A stretch of DNA of 64,000 bases from Phycisphaerales bacterium. GTDB lineage: Bacteria > Planctomycetota > Phycisphaerae > Phycisphaerales > UBA1924. The stretch's first letter is position 1. Each line of letters begins with the position of its first letter. Below, piece by piece: positions 53,266 to 63,889 of this stretch. The notes under the pieces were generated by a model, which saw nothing but the letters and a program-made list of their open reading frames with translations, was not told the DNA's origin and searched no databases. A program made the translations under genes and the position numbers. The stretch lies in NCBI GenBank assembly GCA_007693785.1, contig RECY01000017.1, forward strand, positions 58,392 through 122,391. Reading direction: 5' to 3'.

Positions 53266-54014
53266 TCAGGCGCGACGGCGGCGCGCCGCGAGCAGGCCGC
53301 CAGCCAGCAGCAGCGTGCCCGTCCCCGGCGTCGGGATGAGGTTGTAAATCACCGTCGCCTCGTACCGGGCGTAGTCGCGGGTGGTGATGTCCAGCTCGTC
53401 GCCGGCGCTGCTCCGGAAGGTGAAAAGGACCCCGCCCCGCCAGCCGCCCGGCACGTCTGCGGTGAAGAACTCGCCGGAGAGGACCACGCCCCCCGTGCTG
53501 TCGAACAGCGTGCCGACCGAGGACTCGATCCCGGCGTAGAGCGGGTCGCCGAACGGGTTGTTGAACGACGGGTCCGCGAGCCCGAAGACGTCCCCGAAGG
53601 CGACGGTCATCCGCGTGATGGGCTGCCCGTTCAGAACCGTCCCGGGGGCGATGAACGACTGCCCGGTGTCGGTCCGCCAGACGATGTCGACGCGCCGCTG
53701 CGTGCCGCTCAACTCGGTGATCGAGACGTCGACCAAGACGTTGCGGACCAGGTCCGTGTCCGTCACGTTGGGCATTGGCGTCGTGCCGGGGCCGCGACGT
53801 CGGTCGGGCCGTTCGTCACCAGGCTCATCGCCCCGCCGGCCGTGCTGAACGCGACCAGGCTCACCACCGACCCGTCGTCAAACCCTCGCGACGGGCTCAG
53901 GAACGGGTCGCCCGACGGCGCGAACCCCTGCGTGAACCCCTGAATACTCGCCCCGGCGTGCAGACCGGGCCCCAGGACCGACAACGCGGCCCACAAACAA
54001 ACCGAACGTGACAT
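53266..54014 (-). pseudogene. PEP-CTERM-like protein, downstream tandem copy, single-base frameshift
   Basis: The N-terminal part starts at ATG 54014 (GGGAG upstream; MSRSVCLWAALSVLGPGLHA) and shifts out of frame at TDVAAP. The rest lies in another frame (GTTPMPNVTDTDLVRNVLVD onward) to the anchor IPTPGTGTLLLAGGLLA with RRRRA. Adding one base in the run of four G at 53788-53791 (plus strand) restores a protein collinear with its intact neighbour at 54060-54794. It is either a recent mutation or a homopolymer error. If intact it would be ~249 residues and exported. Confidence 0.85.
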
Positions 54015-54059
54015 GGCTTCTCCCTCAAAATGGGACGCAAACAGAACACACATCCTCAG

Positions 54060-54794
54060 TCAGGCGCGACGGCGCCGCGCCGCGAGCAGGCCGCCGCCGA
54101 GCAGCAGCGTGCACGTGCCCGGCGCCGGGATCAGGTTGTAGACCACGCTCGCTTCGTACCGGGCGAGATCGCTATTGGTGAGGTCGGCCTCCACACCGCC
54201 GATTTGGCCGAAAATGAAGATCCCCCCCACCCAGCCGCTCCCGTTCGGATCGTCGGACGTAAAGAGCCCACTGTTGAACAGCACGGTGCCGGCGCTGTTG
54301 AACAGCGTCCCGACCGAGGACTCGATCCCGCCGTAGAGCGGGTCGTTGAACGCGTTGTTAAACGTGGCGTCTGCGAGCCCGAAGACGTTCCCGAATAGGA
54401 ACTCCATCCGCGTAATCGCCTCCCCGTTCAGTTGGGTGCCCGGGGCGATGAACCGCTGCCCGTTCTCGGTCCGCCAGACGATGTCGACCCGCCGCTGCGT
54501 GTCGCCGAGGTCCGTGATCGTCACATCGACCAGGATGTCCTGAACGGCGGGCAAACTACTCGCCGACACCGTGCTCCCCGGCGCCGCGACATTCGTCGGC
54601 CCATTCGTGAGCAACCTCGTCGCCCCGCCCGCGGTGCTGAACGCGTTCAGGCTCAACACCAGCCCGTCGTCGAACCCCCGTAGCGGGCTCTGGAACGGGT
54701 CGAACGACGGCGCCGACACCACCAAACTCGCCCCGGCGTGCAGGCCGGGCCCCAGGACCGACAACGCGGCCCACAAACAAACCGAACGTGACAT
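54060..54794 (-). CDS. Exported PEP-CTERM-like protein, intact tandem copy
   Basis: 244 residues, signal peptide MSRSVCLWAALSVLGPGLHA identical to its downstream paralogue. Mature part: RRVDIVWRTENGQRFIAPGT, FGNVFGLADATFNNAFNDPL and GGIESSVGTLFNSAGTVLF, mostly beta and aromatic-poor. The anchor is LIPAPGTCTLLLGGGLLAA with RRRRA. No enzyme motif; a surface or matrix protein is likely. It is the first gene of the pair; the copies are separated by 45 bases and clearly arose by duplication. Confidence 0.85.
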   Translation of the reverse strand: MSRSVCLWAALSVLGPGLHAGASLVVSAPSFDPFQSPLRGFDDGLVLSLNAFSTAGGATRLLTNGPTNVAAPGSTVSASSLPAVQDILVDVTITDLGDTQRRVDIVWRTENGQRFIAPGTQLNGEAITRMEFLFGNVFGLADATFNNAFNDPLYGGIESSVGTLFNSAGTVLFNSGLFTSDDPNGSGWVGGIFIFGQIGGVEADLTNSDLARYEASVVYNLIPAPGTCTLLLGGGLLAARRRRA

Positions 54795-54920
54795 GGGTGA
54801 TCCCCCTCGATATGGGACGCGAACAGCCGCGCCGCGAGAGGAAATACCCCAGGTATTGACCCCGTACCAACAAAAGGGTGCTCACAAGCCATGAACCGGT
54901 GGTTTTATCGGGTGCTCATC

Positions 54921-54950
54921 GGGCCCTGTCGGGCCCTGCCGGGCCCTAAC
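54921..54950. repeat. Three tandem 10-bp units GGGCCCTnnC
   Basis: GGGCCCTGTC, GGGCCCTGCC, GGGCCCTAAC in direct tandem. Each contains the GGGCCC palindrome. It lies between the PEP-CTERM pair and the second REPIN-like pair; no gene is present from 54795 to 55402. Confidence 0.7.
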
Positions 54951-55037
54951 GGGGGAGAGCCCGACGGGTCACGCCGCCCACCACCACGCCCGCGCCCCGA
55001 TCCGGAGCCCGGCCCGATCCCGCCCCGGTGCCCGACC

Positions 55038-55170
55038 CGGTGCCATGGAAACGCGGAGCCCGCCGCGGGCGGAGCTTTTCCATGACGGGGGCGGACGGCG
55101 TGAGGAGGCCAGGAGGCGGAAGAGTCCCGGAAAAGCTCCGCCGCGGCGGCTGCGCGTTTCCGGGGCACCG
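55038..55170. repeat. REPIN-like inverted pair of ~40-bp palindromes, locus 2
   Basis: Two copies in head-to-head orientation: 55044-55084 (GGAAACGCGGAG...GGAGCTTTTCC, with AT/AT end pair) and 55126-55164 (GGAAAAGCTCCG...CTGCGCGTTTCC, with CC/GG end pair). Outer flanks GGTGCC are conserved as at 11021-11166. The pair marks the left edge of an AT-rich island. Confidence 0.7.
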
Positions 55171-55402
55171 GGTCAAGAGATATACCTTTTGCCGCTTGAC
55201 GTAGATCGCTGGCTTGCGACAATAGCTCGCCGTAGTGGCGTAAAGATTGCATAGGCTGAAAAGCGGAATAATGAATCGACAGCTGCAAGAGTATTCAGGA
55301 CAGTGAAGACCAACATTTTTGTTTATAGTACGTTTTTGCATTTACTTATCCAGTGGTCACCTGCTTCAAAATCATTGGATTTGGCTCTGTGGAGATGATG
55401 CC

Positions 55403-56296
55403 ATGACAGAGAGTAAGCAGCTAGAAATATGCAAAAATTGCGGGTCGAGTATCGGTCGGCTAGAAACCGCGTACATAATTAATGATCATGTAGTATGTGA
55501 AAAATGCAGATTTAAAGTTCAAAAGCGAAAGTCAAAAAAATTTGCAATAATTATCATTGCATGCCTTGGCGTTTTAGCGATTATTCTTGTAATGCACAAA
55601 GATGACATACTCGGAAGATCGTCTATCTCGATAAACGCATTTGTGCGAATGGGGTCTGGCGAGCTTGTCCCATTAGCCGGCGAAACTGTTTACATAATGC
55701 CGCGCGACGCAAACATATCTATATTAATAGAAGCTATGAATGGTCATGAGCGTCTTGGAACACTGTTCAAGCAAAACTTTCCAGATTCTATTCCTGTTAA
55801 CTGCAATTTTACAAACTATAATAATATGATAGCCGCGTCATCGAATTATTTTAACCTCGCCGGCACATCACTAACAGATCACATCAACACGGTTTCGAAT
55901 TCCACAGACTCCAAGGAGACTTTTTTATTGACTCCAGTAGGCGTATCGACAAAGGATGTCTTAATTTCTATTACTGACTTCAAAAGATGCTCTTTTGGGC
56001 TTGCTAGCGGGGTTCCTAGGTGGAGCTGGGATCAGCTTAGGGCACTGCGAAATGAAATTAGCAACACGGTATTAAGAAGTACGATGGATAATATATTAGC
56101 AAATAATTGTATCGCATATGATTTAATATCAGTAAACGGAGATGCACAATTAGTATTGCCGGCAGGCGAATACTATGTGGTAGCCTTCACGACGGGGAGT
56201 CGTGGCGACATCCTGTGGGCGGAGCCAATTTCGATAGCGAGACGTAAACCCGTGTCAGTTTTATTACGAAATGAAAATGCTATCCCATTTAGATAA
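55403..56296 (+). CDS. AT-rich zinc-ribbon membrane protein of foreign character
   Basis: 297 residues from ATG 55403 (GGAG upstream). N-terminal zinc ribbon CKNCG...CEKC (Cys at about 9, 12, 35, 38) then a membrane span FAIIIIACLGVLAIILVM and a ~220-residue extracytoplasmic domain with beta-rich ends (LVLPAGEYYVVAFTTGSRGD, ILWAEPISIARR). Base composition and codons (AAT, ATA, TTA, AAA common) are far more AT-rich than any neighbour, so recent horizontal transfer is likely. I recognise no family. A 15-bp hairpin overlaps its 3' end. Confidence 0.8.
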   Translation: MTESKQLEICKNCGSSIGRLETAYIINDHVVCEKCRFKVQKRKSKKFAIIIIACLGVLAIILVMHKDDILGRSSISINAFVRMGSGELVPLAGETVYIMPRDANISILIEAMNGHERLGTLFKQNFPDSIPVNCNFTNYNNMIAASSNYFNLAGTSLTDHINTVSNSTDSKETFLLTPVGVSTKDVLISITDFKRCSFGLASGVPRWSWDQLRALRNEISNTVLRSTMDNILANNCIAYDLISVNGDAQLVLPAGEYYVVAFTTGSRGDILWAEPISIARRKPVSVLLRNENAIPFR

Positions 56297-56330
56297 ATAC
56301 CTTCACCACTTTGTTAGTGGTGAAGGTATT
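56296..56330. terminator. Perfect 15-bp hairpin between AT-rich gene and groEL
   Basis: AATACCTTCACCACT pairs with AGTGGTGAAGGTATT around TTGTT. It starts at the last base of the AT-rich gene's stop codon and lies 27 bases after the groEL stop on the other strand. It probably serves both genes, though neither side has a long U-tract. Confidence 0.6.
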
Positions 56331-56356
56331 CGAAAAATGATTATAAATAGTACAAT

Positions 56357-58373
<2,017 letters not shown>

Positions 58374-58379
58374 GCTCGA

Positions 58380-58724
58380 TCAGCCCACCAGCACCGCGAG
58401 GATGTCGTCCTCGCTCATGATGAGCAGGGTTTCGTCGCCGAGCTTGATCTCGGTGCCGGCGTAGCTGGTGAAGATGACGCGGTCGCCGGGGTTGAGCGTC
58501 AGCGGGATGCGCTCGCCGGTCTCGGTGTTGAGCGCGCCGTCGCCGACGGCCTCGACCGTGCCGGTCTTGGGCTTGTCCTTGCTCGACTCGGGCAGGTAGA
58601 TCCCGCTGTCGGTCATGCTCTCGGCCTCGTCCCGGCGGACCAGGATCTTGTCGTGCAGCGGACGCACCTTGTGGCTGCCGGCTTTGGTCTTGGACGATTT
58701 CGGGGCGGTCTTGGTCGTGGCCAT
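58380..58724 (-). CDS. groES: Co-chaperonin GroES (Hsp10)
   Basis: 114 residues from ATG 58724 (GGAG upstream). The core is [20 protein letters not shown], then [46 protein letters not shown] and [16 protein letters not shown] ~18-residue Lys/Ser-rich N-terminal extension ([16 protein letters not shown]) is unusual. The mobile loop that docks on GroEL is present ([16 protein letters not shown]). Confidence 0.95.
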   Translation of the reverse strand: MATTKTAPKSSKTKAGSHKVRPLHDKILVRRDEAESMTDSGIYLPESSKDKPKTGTVEAVGDGALNTETGERIPLTLNPGDRVIFTSYAGTEIKLGDETLLIMSEDDILAVLVG

Positions 58725-58797
58725 TTCTCGTGATCTCCGCTTGTCGCTAGGGCCGGGGCGCACCGTCGCGCCAGGGCCGGGTTGTGAACGTGTTTTC

Positions 58798-59385
58798 CTA
58801 CGACTCCATCCCCGGCCAGCGCCCGCGGTAGTGCCGCACGAGCGCTCGCCGGAGGACTTCCAGCATCAGTTCCAGGTCCCGCGTCGAACGCGGGCGATCG
58901 ATCACCGCGAACGCCCCGAGCGACAACGCCGCACGGAGGTCCCGCGCGTCGTCCCGGTGCGTGCGGCTCTGGCGCACCACCACCGTCGGCGGGCGCGTCT
59001 CAAGCCGCGTCAGCAGCTCCAGCAGCCTCGCCCCCCCGGCTTCGGGGCCCTCGTCGCCCGTGGGGCCGTCGAGCGGGAGCCCGAGGTCGACCACCGCGAT
59101 GTGGATCTTGTGCGAGCGGATCACGCGGCTCGCCTCGGTCCCCGTCCCCGCGCGTAAGCTGCGGACGCCCATCGGCTCCAGCAGCGGCGGCAGCTGATCC
59201 ACCCAGCTCTCCGGCTCCCACCCCGCGTAGCTCAGCAGCAGGTTCAGACGCCCGCCCGGCTCGCCGCTCGGTGGCCCGCTTCCTTGCGGCGTGGCGGGCG
59301 TCTCGTGGTCCGACCCCGCGCGCGGATGGTCCCAACCCGGCGTGGGCTCGGAGGGATCGGGATGGCACAGCCGCGCATTCTGCAC
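58798..59385 (-). CDS. Receiver-like response-regulator protein
   Basis: About 195 residues from GTG 59385. The C-terminal ~145 residues read as a receiver fold: strand-helix alternation, an Asp at the end of the third strand (HIAVVDLGLPLDG), and AALSLGAFAVIDRP where receivers usually have KP. The acidic pocket is weak and the conserved Lys is Arg, so phosphorylation is doubtful. The start is uncertain: the frame opens at GTG 59532, but codon use before 59385 does not look coding. No kinase or output domain is adjacent. Confidence 0.6.
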   Translation of the reverse strand: MQNARLCHPDPSEPTPGWDHPRAGSDHETPATPQGSGPPSGEPGGRLNLLLSYAGWEPESWVDQLPPLLEPMGVRSLRAGTGTEASRVIRSHKIHIAVVDLGLPLDGPTGDEGPEAGGARLLELLTRLETRPPTVVVRQSRTHRDDARDLRAALSLGAFAVIDRPRSTRDLELMLEVLRRALVRHYRGRWPGMES

Positions 59386-59604
59386 AGAGGGTGAAGGGCA
59401 AAGGGCGTACCAGCCCGCAAACACCCCATGCACGGGCCCGAAGGGCGAACCTGTCTGTCGCACAGGCCCCAGCCATGCCCACGGGCTGCCGGTTTGGCAG
59501 GCTTTCGACCGGCAGCGAGACCCAAGCGGCACGCTGATGAACCCGCCGAGAGCGCACGGGAACAGAACCGAACATTGTCCGTCAAGATCCGGTTCAGCTC
59601 GGGG

Positions 59605-60177
59605 TCAGTTGGTACCGACGGTGAGGCCGACGGTGGTCGTCTTGGCGGCAGTGGCGGGCTGGACGGCGATGCCGAGGGGCACGCGCTTGCCGTCGGGGCC
59701 CTTGGGGGGGATGCCGTCCTCGTCGATGATGCGCTGGATCGCCATGACGCCCTCGATGAGCATCTCGGGTCGGGGCGGGCAGCCGGGGATATAGACGTCG
59801 ACGGGGATGAACTGATCGACGCCCTGGACGCAGGCGTAGGTGTCGAAGACGCCGCCGGTGCTGGCGCAGGCACCCATGGAGATGACCCACTTGGGCTCGG
59901 TGATCTGCTGGTAGATGCGCTGGAGAACGGGGAGCATCTTGATCCCGACGCGTCCGGCGACGATCAGCAGGTCGCTCTGGCGGGGGCTGAACCGCATGAC
60001 CTCGGCCCCGAAGCGGGCGAGGTCGTAGCGGCTGGAGGCGGTCGCCATCAGCTCGATCCCGCAGCAGGCGGTCGCGAAGGGGAGCGGCCACAGCGAGCTG
60101 CGCCGCGACCAGTTCACCACGCGCTTGAGCTGCGTGGTCAAGACAATGTCGGTCGGAAGGGCGGCTTCGATCCCCAT
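59605..60177 (-). CDS. nuoB: NADH-quinone oxidoreductase subunit B
   Basis: 190 residues from ATG 60177 (GGAG upstream). NuoB carries the N2 [4Fe-4S] cluster of complex I; its ligands are all present: C38-C39 ([20 protein letters not shown]), C104 ([15 protein letters not shown]) and C133 ([10 protein letters not shown]). A ~40-residue C-terminal extension follows. Unusually it is not next to nuoA, nuoC or nuoD: neighbours are an ACT protein and a receiver-like protein. Confidence 0.94.
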   Translation of the reverse strand: MGIEAALPTDIVLTTQLKRVVNWSRRSSLWPLPFATACCGIELMATASSRYDLARFGAEVMRFSPRQSDLLIVAGRVGIKMLPVLQRIYQQITEPKWVISMGACASTGGVFDTYACVQGVDQFIPVDVYIPGCPPRPEMLIEGVMAIQRIIDEDGIPPKGPDGKRVPLGIAVQPATAAKTTTVGLTVGTN

Positions 60178-60338
60178 GGGGCAGGCTCCGGGAGGCAAGA
60201 GTCGTGAACAGAGAACGATAGCGTCTTCGCCGCGGGCGAGGCGGTGGAGGCGGCTTGCACGAGGCGCCCGCGGCACACAACCCCCTGCGGGGTCCAGTCC
60301 GAGCCAGCACGGGGCCCCGCGGCGGGATGGGGGGGCGA

Positions 60339-60797
60339 TCAGGCGAGGGCGGCGATGGTTTCCACGGCCTTTTCCACGTCCTCGACGCGGAAGATGCAGC
60401 GCGGGGGCTGGGCGGGGATGGGGGCGTCGGGCCTGCCGTTGGGGGTGCCGGTGGAATTAGTCCCGGGGGCCATGTAGGCGTGGAGGATGTTGACGTTCTC
60501 GGTCGCGAACCGCTCGGCGACGTCGCGGAAGGCGTTAGGACGCTCGGCGGTGGAGACGGCGACGACCTCGGTCTCGACAATCGGGCCGACGCCGGACTCG
60601 TTGAGGCGGTCGAGCGTCTCGCGGAGGGTCTCGGTGGGCTGGCCGATGAGGCGGACGAGCCCGCGCCCGTTCATGCCGGCGACCGCGACCGCCTGCATGT
60701 GGACGCCGGCGCTCGAAGCGGCGGCAAGCACGGCGGCCAGTTCGCCGGGGCGATCGGCTAAGTACACAGAAAACTCGGTCATACGCTCGGCGTCCAT
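60339..60797 (-). CDS. Tandem ACT-domain protein
   Basis: 152 residues. Two ACT-like halves: [20 protein letters not shown] with [12 protein letters not shown], and [20 protein letters not shown] with [14 protein letters not shown]. The DRPGEL motif is typical of ligand-binding ACT domains that sense amino acids. No enzyme domain is attached. ATG 60797 and ATG 60782 are both possible starts. It lies upstream of nuoB on the same strand with a 160-base gap, so co-transcription is uncertain. Confidence 0.8.
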   Translation of the reverse strand: MDAERMTEFSVYLADRPGELAAVLAAASSAGVHMQAVAVAGMNGRGLVRLIGQPTETLRETLDRLNESGVGPIVETEVVAVSTAERPNAFRDVAERFATENVNILHAYMAPGTNSTGTPNGRPDAPIPAQPPRCIFRVEDVEKAVETIAALA

Positions 60798-60923
60798 CGC
60801 GTCCCCTATCCGTAGTTCGAGGCGATGTGGGGAATCGAGTGAGCCCGTCGGCGAAGGCCGCGGAACGCCCGGAACGAGCCGAGGATCGGCCCGAGGGGCG
60901 ACGCGATGCGCCGGGCCTCGATG

Positions 60924-62576
60924 CTAGGCGCTCGACCCGGTGCGGTCGGCCTCCGAGCCGCCCAGCACGGGCGAATCAGGGGTTGCCCGCGTTGGGCTTT
61001 CGGAGCCCGGGCCCGCGTCCTCATCGGCTCCGTTCGCCTCGCCCGAGCGGGCGGCGTGGCGGTCTTCCTCCAGGATGTCGGCCAGTGAGCAGCCCCCGAA
61101 CGCGTCGAGAGCCGCACAACGCGCGCGGGTCACCGCGCACCCGCCCGGGGTCGTCTCGTCGGGCTCGGCGCTGTGCTCGAGCAACTCCTCGGCCCGGATC
61201 AACGCGGGCGGGCGGGCGAGCACATACGCCCCGTCCTGATCGGCGATCTCCCGCAAAATGCCCCGCTCGGCGAGGCTTGTCAGGCACCGGTCGGCCTGCG
61301 GGCGGGTCATCGACGTTGACTCAGCGACCGCCGACGCGTCCAGCGCGTCCCCCGCCTCGAACCCGCGCGCCACCGCGGCCGCGACCAGGACCGAGCCCCA
61401 GGGCTCCAGCCCGGACCCGGCCTCGACGTCGGCCTCGCGCTCCTGCGCCGACTGGGCTCGCCAGCGCTCGAACGACTGGAGGATGTTCGCGACCTGGAGC
61501 CCGAACAGCGCGATCAGCCACGTGAGGTAAATCCAGAGCATGAAGATCGGGAGCAGCGCGATCTGCCCGTAAAAGCGGGCGTAGGCGGTCGAATACTGGA
61601 GGTACTGCGTGAACCCCCACTTGCCGGCCTCCCACAGGACGGCCGCGACGAACGCCCCCGCGAGCGCGGGCTGCACCTTGACCTTGGTGTTCGGCACCGT
61701 CGTGTAGATCAGCAGGAGCAGCAGCGTCGAGATGCAGACCGTGACGACGAAGCCCAGCCCGCCCACAACGAACGGGGCGGCGTTGGAGCCCCCGCTCTCG
61801 ATGTTGTAGAGCACCCAGGACTGGAACCGCTCCCCGACCCAGAAGCTGGCGAGGAGGAAGACGGTGCCGAGGGTGAGCATCGTCCAGTACATCGTGAGGC
61901 GCGTGAGCCATGCGCGCCCCTCGCGCGCGCCGTAGAGCTGGTTGAACGAGCGTTCGATCTCGACGAACATGCTCAGCGCGGCGTAGACCAGGATCGCGAC
62001 GCCGACGATGCCGATCGCACCGAACGGGATCGTGCGCACACGCCCGACGAGTTCGGTGATCCACTCATCGAGGCGCTCGGTGGCGGCGGCGGCGTCTTCG
62101 CTCATCACCTGCGTGGTGACGATGTCCTCGGGCGCGGGGGCCGTGGGACCGATGCGCTTGGCGGAGCCGAGCTGGATGCCAACGCCGCGGCGTCGCTCCT
62201 CCGGGGAGGCGTTGGGATCGATGGTGGACAGGGGCGGGGGCGTGGGGCCGAAGAACTGCGCGAGGGCGCTGGGCGAGTCCATGTCGATCTGCTCGGGCTC
62301 GACGGCGATCTCGCTGATGCCGGTGAAATCGAGCAGGCGGACGACGGCGGCCTGCACGTCCTCCTCGCTCGCGAACGACCCGAGCACGACCAGCCCGACC
62401 ACCAGCACCGGGATCAGGGCGAACAGGGTGCGGTAGGCGAGGGCGGCCGCCATGCGCGGGATCTGCGAGCGGTAGAGGTTGCGCCCGGCGTAGCGGACGA
62501 CCTCGATCATGCGCCGAACGTCGCGGGCGGAGTTGGCGGCCCCCGAGGCGGGGGTGCCGGGCTTGCGTGGGGTCAT
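60924..62576 (-). CDS. YihY/BrkB family inner-membrane protein
   Basis: 550 residues with about six spans. The family opening is clear: RNLYRSQIPRMAAALAYRTL, then FALIPVLVVGLVVLGSF. A ~110-residue insertion follows (residues ~65-175) before FGAIGIVGVAILVYAALSMF and VEIERSFNQLYGAREGRAWL. The late spans include PIFMLWIYLTWLIALFGLQV. The C-terminal ~160 residues form a winged-helix-like region (STSMTRPQADRCLTSLAERG) and an acidic tail. Function of the family is not settled. Its start overlaps the upstream stop. Confidence 0.88.
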   Translation of the reverse strand: MTPRKPGTPASGAANSARDVRRMIEVVRYAGRNLYRSQIPRMAAALAYRTLFALIPVLVVGLVVLGSFASEEDVQAAVVRLLDFTGISEIAVEPEQIDMDSPSALAQFFGPTPPPLSTIDPNASPEERRRGVGIQLGSAKRIGPTAPAPEDIVTTQVMSEDAAAATERLDEWITELVGRVRTIPFGAIGIVGVAILVYAALSMFVEIERSFNQLYGAREGRAWLTRLTMYWTMLTLGTVFLLASFWVGERFQSWVLYNIESGGSNAAPFVVGGLGFVVTVCISTLLLLLIYTTVPNTKVKVQPALAGAFVAAVLWEAGKWGFTQYLQYSTAYARFYGQIALLPIFMLWIYLTWLIALFGLQVANILQSFERWRAQSAQEREADVEAGSGLEPWGSVLVAAAVARGFEAGDALDASAVAESTSMTRPQADRCLTSLAERGILREIADQDGAYVLARPPALIRAEELLEHSAEPDETTPGGCAVTRARCAALDAFGGCSLADILEEDRHAARSGEANGADEDAGPGSESPTRATPDSPVLGGSEADRTGSSA

Positions 62577-63874
62577 CGCTTGCCTCCGCCGCGTGGGCGG
62601 CCCTTGGCGGGCGTTGGCGCGGGCTTAGGCTTCCCACGCGGGGTTTCCTGGGCCAGTGCGGGGTTCGTCGGGCGTTTCGCAGCGCGGGGTGATGGGGCGG
62701 AGGCGGGTTTCCGAGACGCGTGCCCGGGCGCCCCTTTCCCCGAGCCCTTGCCCGGGCCCTGACCTGAACCCTGACCCGAAACTTGTTTCGACGCCTTTCC
62801 GGGCGCTTTCCCGGGAATCGCGGACCGGGAGGCGGGGCCAACCCGCGCCGAGGGCGACTTCTTCGCGGTGTTCTTCGGGATCTCGCCCTTGGTCGTCGCG
62901 AGGGATCGCGAACCCGGTTTTTGGGTGACGGGCTTTTTGGTGACCGGCTTCTTCCGGACCGGTCGCTTGGGGCGGGGCTTCGGCGTCTCGCCCTCGCCGG
63001 TCGCGCTCTTGCCCCGATCGGCGGCCGTGCGGAGCGCGCGCAGCTCGTGGCGATCCAGCTCGCGCCACTCGCCGCGGGCGATGCCCTTGAGCTGGACGGG
63101 GCCCATCGCGACGCGTTCGAGCTTCTTCACCGGGCAACCGACGCTGGCGAGCATGCGGCGGACCTGGCGGTTCCGCCCCTCGTGGAGCTGGAGCTCGAGC
63201 ACCGACCGCTCCCGGTCGCGCCGCACGACGCGGATCCGGACGCGGGCCGTGCGCGTCGCGCCAACCGTGTGCCCTTCCTTCCGCTCGGCGAGATAGATGC
63301 CCTCTTCCAGCGCGGCGACGTTCTCATCGGCGATCGAGCCCTTGACCACTGCGCGATAGGTCTTGGCGACGCCGAAGCGGGGGTGTGTGAGCTTGTTGGC
63401 GAACGCGCCGTCGTTGGTGAGCAGGATGAGCCCCACGGTGTCGTAGTCGAGGCGTCCGACGGGGAAGAGGCGGGCCTTGCTGGGGTGATCGACGAGATCG
63501 AGGACGGTGCGCCGGTCGGAGCCGGGCTCGTCGGCGGCGGTCGTCAGCGTCCGCGTCGGCTTGTTGAGCATGATGTAGAGGCGGCGCTCCCGCCGGGGAA
63601 TGGGGCGTCCGTCGACCTCGATCCGGTCCAGCTCGGCGTCGACCCAGGCGGGGAGCTTGTCCACCACGTCGCCGTTGACCGTCACGCGCCCTTCCTCGAT
63701 GAGCTCCTCACAAGCTCGGCGTGCGGCGACGCCGGCGTCGGCGAGGACCCGCTGGAGACGCTCGCCCCGGGCAGAGTCGGTGATCGGGGGGAGGGCGGCG
63801 ACGTCGTCCGCGGAGCCGCGGGCCCCGCGGGAGGGACGGGCGGCGGGAGACGAGGGTTTGCGAGGTGTCGGCAC
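62573..63874 (-). CDS. RluB/RsuA-type pseudouridine synthase with long basic tail
   Basis: 433 residues. S4 domain (RLQRVLADAGVAARRACEEL, IEEGRVTVNG) then the pseudouridine synthase fold with catalytic Asp in FPVGRLDYDTVGLILLTNDG, the KTYRAVVKG motif, and HEGRNRQVRRMLASVGCPVK. The enzymatic part ends near 280. A further ~150 residues are Lys/Pro/Gly-rich and disordered (VTKKPVTQKPGSRS, GQGSGQGPGKGSGKG). It modifies rRNA uridine, most likely in 23S (RluB-like). It is translationally coupled to the YihY gene. Confidence 0.92.
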   Translation of the reverse strand: MPTPRKPSSPAARPSRGARGSADDVAALPPITDSARGERLQRVLADAGVAARRACEELIEEGRVTVNGDVVDKLPAWVDAELDRIEVDGRPIPRRERRLYIMLNKPTRTLTTAADEPGSDRRTVLDLVDHPSKARLFPVGRLDYDTVGLILLTNDGAFANKLTHPRFGVAKTYRAVVKGSIADENVAALEEGIYLAERKEGHTVGATRTARVRIRVVRRDRERSVLELQLHEGRNRQVRRMLASVGCPVKKLERVAMGPVQLKGIARGEWRELDRHELRALRTAADRGKSATGEGETPKPRPKRPVRKKPVTKKPVTQKPGSRSLATTKGEIPKNTAKKSPSARVGPASRSAIPGKAPGKASKQVSGQGSGQGPGKGSGKGAPGHASRKPASAPSPRAAKRPTNPALAQETPRGKPKPAPTPAKGRPRGGGKR

Positions 63875-63889
63875 GTCCGGAGTTTATGG

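Noticed and set aside
54900..55180. CRISPR array from the closely spaced repeats
   Set aside because: Only a pair of inverted palindromes and three 10-bp units; no regular direct repeats with unique spacers, and no cas genes.
58725..58800. CIRCE operator upstream of groES
   Set aside because: No TTAGCACTC-N9-GAGTGCTAA-like inverted repeat is present.
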